A stretch of 51,529 nucleotides of DNA from Klebsiella pneumoniae (GCA_945861635.1 CAMAWH010000036.1:1-51529), one strand, 5' to 3'. Positions 32,263 to 42,106 are shown, counted from the first letter of the stretch. Notes: a model not told the origin generated them from the sequence alone. Made by a program: numbers and translations.

Positions 32263-35049
32263 ATGCGCGTTCTGTTCTTATTGCCCCTGTCCCTCGTTCT
32301 GGGTTGCACGTTCGGACCGGGATCAAAGTCGCCGACCTCCGGAACCACGGACACCGGCGAGGAGTGGATGGATGAGCCTCCGGGCTGCATCAGCATCGAT
32401 GGCCACGGCGATTTCGCGACCATCGCGGAGGCCATCACGGCGGCGCCAGAAGCGAGCACCGTCAGCGTTTGCCCTGGCACGTACATGGAATCCGTCGTCC
32501 TCGACAAGACCGTGTCCATCTCCGGTGAGGACGTTGCCACCACGATCATCACGCCACCGACCAACCTGCACGCGTTCGAGGTGTCGGGCGCTGGCGCCGC
32601 GATTGCGAACTTCACGATCACCGGCGCGTCTCGCTCGGGCGTCTACCTGTCCGACGCGACGGACGTCAGCGTCAGCAACGTCGTGTTCGATGGCCCGGCA
32701 AACTACGGCGTCGAGTCCACCGCGTCCACCGGTACAATCGTGACCGGATGCACGTTCACTCAACCCGGCTTCGGCGGGATCAGCATCAGCGGCGGCTCCG
32801 TCACCGTGGACGCCACGAATTTCGCGCAACCCTACGGGTATGGCGTTCTCGCGCGAGACGGCGCCGATGTGACCTTGACAAGCAACGTTTTCGACGGAAC
32901 GGTGGCTGCTGCGGGAGACGGGAGTGACGGCTTCACCATCTACGCGGACGGCGCTTCGGTGACGATGAACGGCAACACGATCACCAACCCCGACATCATT
33001 GGTGTTTACGTTCTCGATGCTGCGCTTTCCATGAGCGGGGACACCGTGACGGGGGGCGCGTACGGCGTCGTCGCGGCGGGCTCGGCCGGCACAACCACGA
33101 CCCTCAACAACGTCACCATCACCGACGCGTACCATCAGGGCTTATTCGTGGTCAGCGCCGATCCCGTGGTGATCGACGGCCTGACGATCACCATCGCCGC
33201 GGAGGCCTCGGATAGCTGGACCTACGCGCAATGGGGAACGAGGAAGGGTGATATTTTTTGCGGCGCCGCGTTGATCGAAGCGGATGAGGTCGCCGTGTCG
33301 AACGCTGCCTTCACGGGGTACGAAAACTACTCCCTCTACGCCGCCTCGTTCACGGGCTCGGGAAACTACACGATCACCGACTCATCCTTCCGCGACGCAG
33401 GCCGGAACGGCATTACCATCGACCTCGGCAGCGGCACGGCGGACCTGACCAACGTCACCGTGGACAGCATCCGTGAGCCCGAAATTGCCCAACCGTGCAG
33501 CGGCTATGTCGACCAGAGCACGGGCATCCGGCAGGTTTCATCCACGGTCAACCTCACCGGCGTCACCATCTCCAACAATGCCGGGTGGGGTTTCACCGAC
33601 GTGCAAGGAGAGGCGACGATCACCGACTCCCTGATCGACGGAAACTACTGCACGGGATTCGTGAACTACGAGGCCGTCGCCACGATTACCGGCACCACGT
33701 TCACCCACGCCACCCAAATGGGAAGCATCTACGACGCCACCGGCGCGCTCACCCTGACGGGAAACACCTTCATCGACAATCACGCCATGAGCATCAGTGA
33801 GTACGACGACGGGCTGGGCAACATCACCCGCTACGAGTCTGACAATTACGGCCGGGACATGTACCTCTATCAGTCAGCGAGCGTCGTGATTTCGGGCAAC
33901 ACATTCTCCGAAGGTGACGTCGGAATCGTCGGAGACGCGGCCTCGGTTTCGGTGACGAACAACACCTTCACCGGGTACGAACGATCACTGCTGGAAGTAG
34001 GCTCCACGAGCGATACCGACCCCGCCATCTTTGCGGACAACACGGTCGATGACATCGGCGCCTACGTCGTTTACGCCTCCTCCGGATTCGTCGAGGTCGA
34101 GAACGTAACGGTTGGCACCACGCACGAGTCGGAAACGAGCTCCCGGAGCTTCACCAACGACGTCCTGAACTACGAGTACAGCTACACCTCAGCATACCCG
34201 GCGTTCGGGGCCTACGGCAGCTACTACAGTTATGACGACGGCACCGGCAACATCGTTACCGTCGAGGGTCCAGCGGGGCTCCGCATCACCAACGTGGAGT
34301 TCGGCGACACCGTGCACTCCCTGGTCAACGCCAACGACGCGCGGATCGAGATTGACGGCCTCCATGTTGGGCAGATCGGCGGGAGCCTCGAGGAGGCGTA
34401 TTCCTACGCGTACGCGATCTACGCCTATTCCGACGGCGCCCCCAGCGAGGTCATCATCAACGACTTCACGGCCACCAGCACGACGGGAACCGCGTTCTAC
34501 ATCTACAACGGCAATGCGACGGAGGGCTACATCGACATCGGCAACGTCGACGTGGGCTCGGTCGGGTACGTCGGCTCCGGCGCGTCCGGCTTCGAGATGG
34601 CCGGCAATGCCTCCTACACCATCTCCCACGCTTCGTTTACAGACGTCGACGGCTCCGGACTCACCAACGATGGAGACTACTACTACTACGACTACCTGAT
34701 CAGCGATTACGTGTACGGCGTCGTCGCCACGGTGGCGATTGTGGACGGCCTGAGCGTGATGAGCGCGGGCGAAGATGGAATTTCGTTCACGGATGGCGAC
34801 CTTTCCCTCACCAACTCGACGCTCATGGCCGGAGTCGGTGACGGCATTGAAATCAGCGGCGCCACCGTCAGCAGCGGAACAGGGGAGATCATCGGCGCCA
34901 GCGCAACCATCACGGGCAACATCATCACGGCAAACGCTGGCTACGGCATGGTCTGCACCGAGACCACGTTAGACGGTTGCAGCGCCAACGACCTCACCGG
35001 TAACGGGCTGGGCGAGCAAGTCGGGTGTGACGACGGCTGCGGGATCTGA
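32263..35049 (+). CDS. Large right-handed beta-helix lipoprotein
   Basis: 928 residues from ATG 32263, giving the lipoprotein signal MRVLFLLPLSLVLGC; longer in-frame starts lack a signal. A Gly/Ser/Thr-rich stretch follows, then a pectate-lyase-like start (GDFATIAEAITAAPEASTV, then VCPGTYMESVVLDKTVSI), and about 25 coils of parallel beta-helix with repeated NVT, ITG, NTF and GVYL turns. Many such proteins bind or cleave polysaccharides, but no catalytic set is clear. From about residue 625 the coils are rich in Tyr and Asp (YEYSYTSAYPAFGAYGSYY, DGDYYYYDYL), which is unusual. Cysteines cluster at the C-terminus. Probably outer-membrane anchored and facing outward. Confidence 0.85.
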   Translation: MRVLFLLPLSLVLGCTFGPGSKSPTSGTTDTGEEWMDEPPGCISIDGHGDFATIAEAITAAPEASTVSVCPGTYMESVVLDKTVSISGEDVATTIITPPTNLHAFEVSGAGAAIANFTITGASRSGVYLSDATDVSVSNVVFDGPANYGVESTASTGTIVTGCTFTQPGFGGISISGGSVTVDATNFAQPYGYGVLARDGADVTLTSNVFDGTVAAAGDGSDGFTIYADGASVTMNGNTITNPDIIGVYVLDAALSMSGDTVTGGAYGVVAAGSAGTTTTLNNVTITDAYHQGLFVVSADPVVIDGLTITIAAEASDSWTYAQWGTRKGDIFCGAALIEADEVAVSNAAFTGYENYSLYAASFTGSGNYTITDSSFRDAGRNGITIDLGSGTADLTNVTVDSIREPEIAQPCSGYVDQSTGIRQVSSTVNLTGVTISNNAGWGFTDVQGEATITDSLIDGNYCTGFVNYEAVATITGTTFTHATQMGSIYDATGALTLTGNTFIDNHAMSISEYDDGLGNITRYESDNYGRDMYLYQSASVVISGNTFSEGDVGIVGDAASVSVTNNTFTGYERSLLEVGSTSDTDPAIFADNTVDDIGAYVVYASSGFVEVENVTVGTTHESETSSRSFTNDVLNYEYSYTSAYPAFGAYGSYYSYDDGTGNIVTVEGPAGLRITNVEFGDTVHSLVNANDARIEIDGLHVGQIGGSLEEAYSYAYAIYAYSDGAPSEVIINDFTATSTTGTAFYIYNGNATEGYIDIGNVDVGSVGYVGSGASGFEMAGNASYTISHASFTDVDGSGLTNDGDYYYYDYLISDYVYGVVATVAIVDGLSVMSAGEDGISFTDGDLSLTNSTLMAGVGDGIEISGATVSSGTGEIIGASATITGNIITANAGYGMVCTETTLDGCSANDLTGNGLGEQVGCDDGCGI

Positions 35050-35070
35050 GTCGCCCTTTGGACGGCGACT
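35049..35070. terminator. Stem-loop between convergent genes
   Basis: Perfect 7-bp arms AGTCGCC and GGCGACT with an 8-base loop begin at the last base of the beta-helix gene stop codon. TTGTG follows on the plus strand. It lies before the stop of the opposite pyruvyltransferase fusion gene (35103). Probable terminator for the plus-strand gene. Confidence 0.5.
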
Positions 35071-35102
35071 TTGTGACGCCCGGCGGGCCGCGCGTCGGCG
35101 CG

Positions 35103-37307
35103 CTACTTCGCCGCCGCCATTTCCCGATGATCCGCCATCGCCCGAATCGCGCGGCCGCCGCCCAGTCGGCCGCGACGCACCAGCTCGGCTTCCAACGCGC
35201 GCCAGCACGCGGGATCGCCGGGCTCCAAAAGGAGCGCCGTCTCCGCGTCCTCGGAAGCCGCGGCGCGGCCCATCGCGCGCAGATCCTGACGCGTGCCGGC
35301 CCGGCCCGGGTCCAGCAGCACCGCGCGATTCAGACACTCCACGGCTTTGTCCAGACGTCCCGCCAGATGCCACAACACGCCCAGGTCGGCCCACGCGCGC
35401 GCCGCCCATGGGTAGATGCGCACGAGTTCCACGCCCACGCGCAACGCATCCGCGTACCGGCGCGCATCCGCCAACTCACCCATCGCCACCGGCCCCAATT
35501 GAGCCTCTCCGGCGCGACACACGACGATGCAGTGGTGCGCAAGGCGGACCATGCGCTCGGGCGAGAGTTGCCCGCCGCCATCGAGGTCAAAGTCTGTCGG
35601 GCGCTCGTCATTGACGGCGGACGGCGGCGCATACCCGGCGGACGACGCCAGAATCCGCGTGGGCCGCAGCCCGACCTCGTGCAAAGCCAGAATCAGGTCG
35701 TCGGGCCGAGCATCGAATTTCCAGTCCCGGTGCCGATGTCCATGCCCAAGTCCACGCGCCACGTGCGCCAGATTGTAGAGCGTGAGCACCGCCAATCCGC
35801 CCGATTTCAGCGCGGCGCGCGTCTTCAGGAGCACGCGATGCAGGTGGCTCACATACTCAAGGCTGCCGGAGGCCACAACGGTGTCGTGGGGTCCGCCGAA
35901 GTGCGCGGTGTCCAGTGCCCCGGTGCGAATGGAAAAGCGTTCCGACGTGCATGCCACGCTCGGCGCGATGTCGATGCCTTCATACCGGTAGGCCGGCCCG
36001 ATCATGCGGCCGAGCATCCCCGTTGAACAGCCCAGATCGAGTACATTTTCGCCGCTTTCCGCGAGCAGGACGTCGGCCACGGCGCGGAGGCGCCGGTGCG
36101 CCACGTCGTACTTCCACGTTTCGCCATTCCAGCCCGGAGCACCGGAGACAGCGGCGGCGCGATTGGTCACGCCCTTGAAGCCCACGACCGAAGAAGCACC
36201 GCCGCACTTTCCCGTCACTGCCGCGAACATGGCATCGATCTGGCGATCTGCCCGGCTGCGGATACCGGGGAGGCGCATCGTAAGGGAGTACTTGCTTTCC
36301 TCTCGCGCTCGCCAGCCTTCCACCACGCGCTCTGACAAGTGGCGCGTGTCCGTGATGTCCACCCACCAGGCCCCCAACCCCACGGACTCCATCCACTCGC
36401 CCGTCTTGAATTCATACGCGATTCCAACCGCGGGAACGCCGGCTGTGGTGGCAAAAATCAGCGAGTGCATCCGGGTGCCGAGGAAAAAGTCACAAGCGCC
36501 CGCCATGCCTCGAACCTCGGCGAACGTGAGCGCGTCGTCCTCGACGACGATGGCTTGCGGAACGCCTGCAGCGACCCGACGCGCCACAATTCGGTCATCC
36601 TGTAGGTACCCTCCAAAGCTGGTGCAATTGGACAGGAAGCGAACACGCCCGCCGGTTTCCGCGATCCATGCGCGGCAGGCCGTCGCAACATCGCTCTCGT
36701 ACGCCGACTGCTGGGCCGGGCCATCCTCGCTGCCGGGAAAATGCCAGTTCCGGACGGTGACGCCGAGCACGGGACGATCGGACGCCTCCGCCGTTCGCGC
36801 GCCGCACCGCACTCCCTCTCCCAAAACCGCCGCATCCACGCCCACATGCAGGGGCGCGCCTACGCCCAGCGAGCGAACGATCTCCGCGCTCGCCTGATCG
36901 CGAACGCCGATCCACGCGGCGCCGTCAAGCACCTCACGCGCGCCCATCCGGGAGAGCGGGGCGACGAGCGGGCCGATGCTCTGGCCGAAGATCGCGTACG
37001 GCACGCCCGCGCGCCGGGACAGGTGCATCGTCGCCAAGCGAGGATTCAGGTTCTTTGCGTACAGATCATGCAGGAAGGAGCCGCCGCAACTGACGACGAG
37101 GTCCGCCCGGCGGATGGCGCGGGCAACGCCCACGACGTCGTGATCCGCGATGGCGTCGATGCCATGGAAATGGTGTGCGACCCCCGGGAAGTGGGAAACG
37201 ACACCGATCTCCGCGCCGCGCGCCGCGAATCCCGTGATCATGCCGTCAAGGATCGCTGCGTCGCCGCGATTCGACGAGCAAAAGGAGTCGGTAATAAGGA
37301 TGCGCAT
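35103..37307 (-). CDS. Fusion: polysaccharide pyruvyltransferase, SAM methyltransferase, TPR
   Basis: 734 residues from ATG 37307, which overlaps the glycosyltransferase stop (TGATG). Residues 1-345 are a polysaccharide pyruvyltransferase of the CsaB/WcaK type: SFCSSNRGDAAILDGM, VVSCGGSFLHD, FGQSIGPL, FFLGTRMHSLIFATTAGVP and YEFKTGEWM. These enzymes add a pyruvyl ketal to glycans using phosphoenolpyruvate. Residues about 385-580 are a class I methyltransferase with the SAM loop VLDLGCSTGMLG. The last 120 residues are helical TPR-like repeats (AARAWADLGVLWHLAGRLDK, then AVLLDPGRAG). No membrane segment is seen, so it should act in the cytoplasm. I know each family separately but not this three-part order. 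Confidence 0.85.
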   Translation of the reverse strand: MRILITDSFCSSNRGDAAILDGMITGFAARGAEIGVVSHFPGVAHHFHGIDAIADHDVVGVARAIRRADLVVSCGGSFLHDLYAKNLNPRLATMHLSRRAGVPYAIFGQSIGPLVAPLSRMGAREVLDGAAWIGVRDQASAEIVRSLGVGAPLHVGVDAAVLGEGVRCGARTAEASDRPVLGVTVRNWHFPGSEDGPAQQSAYESDVATACRAWIAETGGRVRFLSNCTSFGGYLQDDRIVARRVAAGVPQAIVVEDDALTFAEVRGMAGACDFFLGTRMHSLIFATTAGVPAVGIAYEFKTGEWMESVGLGAWWVDITDTRHLSERVVEGWRAREESKYSLTMRLPGIRSRADRQIDAMFAAVTGKCGGASSVVGFKGVTNRAAAVSGAPGWNGETWKYDVAHRRLRAVADVLLAESGENVLDLGCSTGMLGRMIGPAYRYEGIDIAPSVACTSERFSIRTGALDTAHFGGPHDTVVASGSLEYVSHLHRVLLKTRAALKSGGLAVLTLYNLAHVARGLGHGHRHRDWKFDARPDDLILALHEVGLRPTRILASSAGYAPPSAVNDERPTDFDLDGGGQLSPERMVRLAHHCIVVCRAGEAQLGPVAMGELADARRYADALRVGVELVRIYPWAARAWADLGVLWHLAGRLDKAVECLNRAVLLDPGRAGTRQDLRAMGRAAASEDAETALLLEPGDPACWRALEAELVRRGRLGGGRAIRAMADHREMAAAK

Positions 37308-38338
37308 CACGCGGCGAAGACCTCGTCGTGCAGACGCTCGGCAACACACGCCGCGTCGTGCGCGGCCGCAAGCACGGGACCGGCCGTCCCCATTCGTTCC
37401 AGCTCGGACGGCCGCTGGAAAAGCCGCGTCAGGGCCGTCACCACTGCAGCCACATCACCGGGCGTGAGCAGGAGGCCGTTGACGCCGTCGGCGACGAGGT
37501 CGGGAATCCCGGCCAGCCGCGACGCGATCACCGGCCGCCGCAGCGCGCCGGCTTCCGCCAGGACCGTCGGGATGCCGTCCATGTCACCATCCCCCGCAAC
37601 AATGCTCGTTGCAGCTACGAGATCAGCCCGCGCCATCGCGGCCAGTGCGTCGGCGTACGGCAACATGGGCGTCAGTCGCAGTCCCGGCGGAGGGTTTTCC
37701 ACCAATCCCTCACCCCCGATGATTTCAAGGTCAAGCCCAGGCAGATGGGCGTGCGCCCAGCCCTGGATGAGCACGGCAAAGCCTTTTTTCGCGACGGGCC
37801 TGCCAACGGCGACGACGCGGCGGAGGCGCGTGGGCGCGGGGAGTGCCGACTGCAACAACGTCGTAAGGGATGCCGCATTCGGGACGACCGAAATTCGGGC
37901 GGGATCCACACCGCGCGCGGCGATGTAATCCCGGTGGAAGCGCGAGATAGTGACGATTCGCTTTGCCGTGATCCCGCGCCATTCTTCCGGACGAACGGCG
38001 GCGTCCTGACGGAAGATGTCGTAGGCGTGGGCCGTCAACGACCACGGCCGCCGCGCCCTGTCCGCCAGCGGACCGACGACACGGACGGCGAAGTCGGCAA
38101 AGTGAACGTGGACGTGATCGTAGCGGGCGAGCACCGGAATGGCCGACGCATCGACCCCGACGTGCACCGGCAAGAGCGGCAAACCCGCCGCACCGGCGCC
38201 GAAGCGAACGTCCTCGGCCCCCCGTTGATGGGTGATGATCCCTATCTCTACACCCATGGCTTCAAGCGCGCGAATCTCCGCATGCACGAAGGTTTGAGAG
38301 GCCACAGGGTACTCGGCAAGGACGTAGGCGATGCGCAC
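37307..38338 (-). CDS. Family 4 glycosyltransferase (GT-B)
   Basis: 343 residues, ATG 38338. It begins MRIAYVLAEYPVASQTFVHAE, the start seen in exopolysaccharide glycosyltransferases such as WcaL. The C-terminal nucleotide-sugar half has VVAVGRPVAKKGF, LEIIGGEG, and DMDGIPTVLAEAGALRRPVI with the family EX7E-like acidic pair, then GIPDLVADGVNGLL. It should transfer a sugar from a nucleotide donor to a growing glycan at the inner face of the membrane. It is coupled to the downstream pyruvyltransferase fusion, so the two probably build and decorate the same glycan. No polymerase or flippase gene is present in the window. Confidence 0.9.
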   Translation of the reverse strand: MRIAYVLAEYPVASQTFVHAEIRALEAMGVEIGIITHQRGAEDVRFGAGAAGLPLLPVHVGVDASAIPVLARYDHVHVHFADFAVRVVGPLADRARRPWSLTAHAYDIFRQDAAVRPEEWRGITAKRIVTISRFHRDYIAARGVDPARISVVPNAASLTTLLQSALPAPTRLRRVVAVGRPVAKKGFAVLIQGWAHAHLPGLDLEIIGGEGLVENPPPGLRLTPMLPYADALAAMARADLVAATSIVAGDGDMDGIPTVLAEAGALRRPVIASRLAGIPDLVADGVNGLLLTPGDVAAVVTALTRLFQRPSELERMGTAGPVLAAAHDAACVAERLHDEVFAA

Positions 38339-38508
38339 GATGCTCGCCCTTCGGTCCCCTTTGGAGAATCTTGAGAGAATTCTTCTCGGAAGTTGCGCGC
38401 GCCGCGGGAGTCGCGTGGGCGACGCGATTCGCTCGCCCCAATCGCATCGCCGACGTATGCTCTCCCGATCCCGGAGTGACGTTGGGCGAGTACGGCCAAA
38501 GCACCGAA

Positions 38509-39318
38509 ATGGTGACGACCTCCAGTGACGCGCTCTCTCCCGTGCGCACGATCACGCGCGCTTTCGAGCTGATCCAACGGAAACCGAATGGCCTCATCAT
38601 CGGGTCCGTGATCATGTTTGCCGTCGCGATGGTTGGTCAGGTGTCCTCTCGAATCGGGGGCAGTTTCGATCCGGACATGGCGCGCGGCCTCGATAGCACC
38701 GCTATCGCCGCCATCGCGGGGGCATTTTTGGTGACGATCAGCATCGCGGTCATCGTTGGCGTGGCGGAGTTGTTGTTCACGCTCTGGTTCGAGACGGGGT
38801 TTCTGCGCGTGCAAGCGGATGTTCTCCACGAGGGAGAGGGCGCGGTCTCGCTGCTGTGGACGGGTCTTGATCGCATGTGGCACCTGTTCTGTTGGTACTT
38901 CCTTGTGGGAACCATCAACTTCGGCGTGTTCGCCATCGCGTTTACGCCCGCACTTGGTGTTGGCTTCTACTTTGGGTACCGGCAGCAATGGCTGCCCTGC
39001 ATCCTGGGCGCTTCGCTGCTCATCCTCGCCGCCCTCCCGTTCACGCTGTGGTTCAGCCTTGGGCTGCAGTGGGGGTCGCGCTGGGTCGCTCTCGAGAACC
39101 TCGGGCCGATGGAAGCGCTCGAAAAAAGTTGGGAAATGGCCGCAAATCGCCGCATCAAAACGTGGTTCTTGCTCCTCGCCCGGACGTTGCTCAACTTTTG
39201 CGGACTGCTCATGTGCGGCGTCGGACTGATCGCAACGCGCCCCATCGGCGACCTTGCGATGACGGACGCATTCTTCGCGCTGAAAAAGGAAATGTACCCG
39301 CCCGAGGTGAGGCCATGA
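38509..39318 (+). CDS. Integral membrane protein of unknown function
   Basis: 269 residues from ATG 38509; an in-frame TTG at 38371 would add 46 residues that are not hydrophobic and have no clear role. About five to six hydrophobic segments are seen (IIGSVIMFAVAMVG, IAAIAGAFLVTISIAVIVG, CWYFLVGTINFGVFAIAF, ILGASLLILAALPF, LLARTLLNFCGLLMCGVG). A cytosolic loop reads ALENLGPMEALEKSWEMA, a pattern found in small membrane proteins of the DUF975/DUF4013 type; I do not claim a family. The stop overlaps the start of the clostripain-like gene (ATGA), so the two are coupled and may work together. The 170 bases upstream to 38338 show no gene and probably hold the promoters of both divergent units. Confidence 0.65.
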   Translation: MVTTSSDALSPVRTITRAFELIQRKPNGLIIGSVIMFAVAMVGQVSSRIGGSFDPDMARGLDSTAIAAIAGAFLVTISIAVIVGVAELLFTLWFETGFLRVQADVLHEGEGAVSLLWTGLDRMWHLFCWYFLVGTINFGVFAIAFTPALGVGFYFGYRQQWLPCILGASLLILAALPFTLWFSLGLQWGSRWVALENLGPMEALEKSWEMAANRRIKTWFLLLARTLLNFCGLLMCGVGLIATRPIGDLAMTDAFFALKKEMYPPEVRP

Positions 39319-40604
39319 TCGCGCTCCTGCTCGCATGCCAAACGCCGGTGACCGACGATGGTGAACAGCACGACGCCGGCCAGGTTGACGACACGGGCGA
39401 TGTTGCCCGTGCTCGATGGAATTTCCTCGTCTTCATGAACGGAGACAACGACCTCGAAGACTACGTCGTCCACGACCTGAACGAGTTGGAAGCGGGCGTC
39501 CAGAGCGCGGACATGAACGTGCTGGTTCAGGCCGACCGAACCCCCGAGTACGACGACTCCGATGGAGATTGGACGTCCACCCGTCGGTATCGCATCACGC
39601 CCGACGCAGACTGGGACGTCGTGCGCTCGCCCGTCCTTGCCGAGTTGGGCGAACTCAACATGGGGGACCCCGAGGTGCTCGCCGACTTTCTGGCGTGGGC
39701 GGCCCGCGACTACCCGGCGGAACACACCGCGCTGATCCTTTGGGACCATGGAGATGGCTGGAATCTCACCGGTGCGCCGACCGCGAAACGCAGCGGGTGG
39801 CAGGCCGGTGCAAACGGAAACGCCCCTCCCCCGCCCGGCATCTCCTGGGATGAGACGGACGGTGGATTCATCTCCATCGCCCATGGGGAATTGGGGGGCG
39901 CGCTCGCTCCGATGGTGGCAGAGAACGGAAAATTCGATTTGATCGGGTTCGACGCGTGCAACATGGCCACATGGGAGGTTGCGGTGGCGCTTGCGCCCTA
40001 CGCGCACGCGATGGAAGCGGCGGAGACGACCGTTGGGTGGGAAGGCATCCAATACGAAAGCGCCATCCACTTCCTGGCCGAGCGTGACGACGCAACCGGA
40101 AAGACGCTCGCCGCGCAGATCGCGGCCGACCAGGTAGCGACCGGACTCGAGTATACGGCTTCCGCCATCGACCTTGAATCCATCGACGATCTAGCCGCTG
40201 CCATCGATGCCCTGGCCGTGGCAGCGCTTGCCGACCCCGCGCTCAATGCAGCGGTGCTGGAGGCGCGCAACGACGCCGGAACGGCCGAGAAAGAATGGCA
40301 CGACTACTACATCGACATCGGAAGCTTTGCCAAGAAGCTCGGCTCCCGGGCGCCCGACCACGCCAACCTTGGAGCCGACGTGTCCACCGCGCTCTCCGTC
40401 AGCGTTCTGGGAGCGTACGCCAACCAGCCCTATCTGTGGACGACCGGCCTGTACGGCATGATGGACGCCAACAACAACATGGCCGTGAACCTCTACCACG
40501 AGGGGGAGGGCGCGCGCTGGGCCGAGTTGACCCACTGGGACGAACTGCTCCTTTCGTGGACCTCCCAACCGGGGATTGGGCCGGTGGAAACTCCATGGCT
40601 GTGA
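39315..40604 (+). CDS. Clostripain-family (C11) cysteine peptidase, lipoprotein
   Basis: 429 residues from ATG 39315, which overlaps the previous stop. It starts with the very short lipoprotein signal MIALLLAC and an acidic linker. The peptidase domain has WNFLVFMNGDNDLEDYVVHD at its start, ILWDHGDGWN with catalytic His145 and GFDACNMATWEVA with catalytic Cys215, the C11 dyad. Clostripain-type enzymes cut after basic residues and often mature themselves. The export signal implies action outside the cytoplasm. Most relatives have DACLM; Asn in place of Leu here is a small change next to the nucleophile. Confidence 0.85.
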   Translation: MIALLLACQTPVTDDGEQHDAGQVDDTGDVARARWNFLVFMNGDNDLEDYVVHDLNELEAGVQSADMNVLVQADRTPEYDDSDGDWTSTRRYRITPDADWDVVRSPVLAELGELNMGDPEVLADFLAWAARDYPAEHTALILWDHGDGWNLTGAPTAKRSGWQAGANGNAPPPPGISWDETDGGFISIAHGELGGALAPMVAENGKFDLIGFDACNMATWEVAVALAPYAHAMEAAETTVGWEGIQYESAIHFLAERDDATGKTLAAQIAADQVATGLEYTASAIDLESIDDLAAAIDALAVAALADPALNAAVLEARNDAGTAEKEWHDYYIDIGSFAKKLGSRAPDHANLGADVSTALSVSVLGAYANQPYLWTTGLYGMMDANNNMAVNLYHEGEGARWAELTHWDELLLSWTSQPGIGPVETPWL

Positions 40605-40657
40605 GCATATTCGTGGTGTCGGCGAGCGGCGTTCGTCGCCACGCGGCTCCGTAGAGC

Positions 40658-42106
40658 GTGAGCAAAGCAGGCGGAGCGGCGTTGGGTGCCCTGGAGCGGC
40701 TGGAAGCCCTCGGAAACCGCCTCCCGGATCCGCTCTTCCTGTTCGCGGGAATGGCGGGGATCATCGCGTTGGCGTCGGCGCTTCTTGCCGGGTTGACGGT
40801 GGAGAATCCGGCCACACACGCCAACGTTACCGTCGTGAGCCTGATGACGTTCGACGGCGGGCGTCGGATGATCACGGAGGCCGTGAAAAACTTCACCGGA
40901 TTCCCGCCGTTGGGCACCGTCCTCGTCGCGATGCTGGGCATCGGCGTGGCCGAGCGCGTCGGGCTGGTTGCGAGCGCGCTCCGCGGGATGGTCGCTTCCG
41001 TGCCGCCGGCGCTGCTGACCACCGCGCTGGTGTTCGCCGGAATTGAGTCGTCGCTGGCCGCAGACGCTGGCTTTGTTGTGCTCGTGCCCTTGGGCGCCAC
41101 GCTGTATGCGAGTGTGGGGAGGCACCCCCTGGCGGGCATGACCGTTGCGTATGCATCCGTGTCCGGCGGGTACGGCGCGAACCTGCTCATCACCGCGCTC
41201 GATCCGCTGCTGGCGGGGTTGTCCACGGCGGCGGCGCACCTCGTCGACCCCAGCGTGACCGTCCTCGCAACATGCAATTGGTATTTCAACGCCGTGAGCG
41301 TGGTACTGCTGACGATTACCGCCACCGTCATCGCGCGTTGGACGGAGCCGGCGTTCGGGGAGTGGAAGGTGCCGCCTCCCGTGAGCGAGGTCGTCACAGA
41401 AGGACGGGGCCTTCGAGCGGCCGGGCTCGCGGTGGCGGCGTATCTGCTGGTCGTCGGTATCGCCGCGCCGTTCGTACTCTACAACGGAAGCTGGACTCCC
41501 CTCTACGCCAGCATGGTGATGCTGGTGAGCGCTGGCTTTTTCCTCCCTGGCGTCGCCTACGGAATGACGATTGGTCGCATCCGCGAGACGCGAGATGTCG
41601 CCGAACTGGCGGCCGAGGCGATGGCGGGGATGGGCAGCTACATCGTGCTCGCCTTCGCGGCGGCGCAGTTCGTTGCGTGGTTCGGCTGGTCCAACCTGGG
41701 CCTGGTGCTCGCCGTGCACGGCGCACAACTGCTTCACGGATTTGGACCGCTGCCGTTGACACTCGCCATGATCGTCGTCAGTGGGGTCGTGAATGTGATC
41801 ATCGCAAGCGCCAGCGCGAAGTGGGCCATCATGGCGCCGGTGTTTGTCCCGATGATGATGCTTTTGGGGGTGCCACCGGACTTGACCCAAGCGGCCTACC
41901 GGATTGGGGATGCCGTCACCAACATCGTTACGCCGCTGCTTCCCTACGTGCCCATCGTGCTCGCGACGGCGCGGCGGTATCGTCCGGACGCGGGAATGGG
42001 CACGGTGCTGGCGGCCCAGGTGCCGTACGCGATTGTCTTTGGCGTGCTGTGGACGTTGATGCTGCTGGGTTGGACGGCGATGGGGTGGCCGCTGGGCCCC
42101 GGATGA
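40658..42106 (+). CDS. AbgT-family transporter (p-aminobenzoyl-glutamate/antimetabolite type)
   Basis: 482 residues from a GTG at 40658. About eleven or more membrane segments follow the family pattern: LERLEALGNRLPDPLFLFAG at the start, then LMTFDGGRRMITEAVKNF and FPPLGTVLVAMLGIGVAE, then SPRIYR-type helices further on, and IASASAKWAIMAPVFVPMMM near the end. AbgT proteins take up p-aminobenzoyl-glutamate in E. coli; related members (MtrF, YdaH) export sulfonamides. Which applies here cannot be told. The stop overlaps the selO start (ATGA). The 53 bases upstream give little room for a promoter, so it may be read from the clostripain unit. Confidence 0.88.
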   Translation: MSKAGGAALGALERLEALGNRLPDPLFLFAGMAGIIALASALLAGLTVENPATHANVTVVSLMTFDGGRRMITEAVKNFTGFPPLGTVLVAMLGIGVAERVGLVASALRGMVASVPPALLTTALVFAGIESSLAADAGFVVLVPLGATLYASVGRHPLAGMTVAYASVSGGYGANLLITALDPLLAGLSTAAAHLVDPSVTVLATCNWYFNAVSVVLLTITATVIARWTEPAFGEWKVPPPVSEVVTEGRGLRAAGLAVAAYLLVVGIAAPFVLYNGSWTPLYASMVMLVSAGFFLPGVAYGMTIGRIRETRDVAELAAEAMAGMGSYIVLAFAAAQFVAWFGWSNLGLVLAVHGAQLLHGFGPLPLTLAMIVVSGVVNVIIASASAKWAIMAPVFVPMMMLLGVPPDLTQAAYRIGDAVTNIVTPLLPYVPIVLATARRYRPDAGMGTVLAAQVPYAIVFGVLWTLMLLGWTAMGWPLGPG

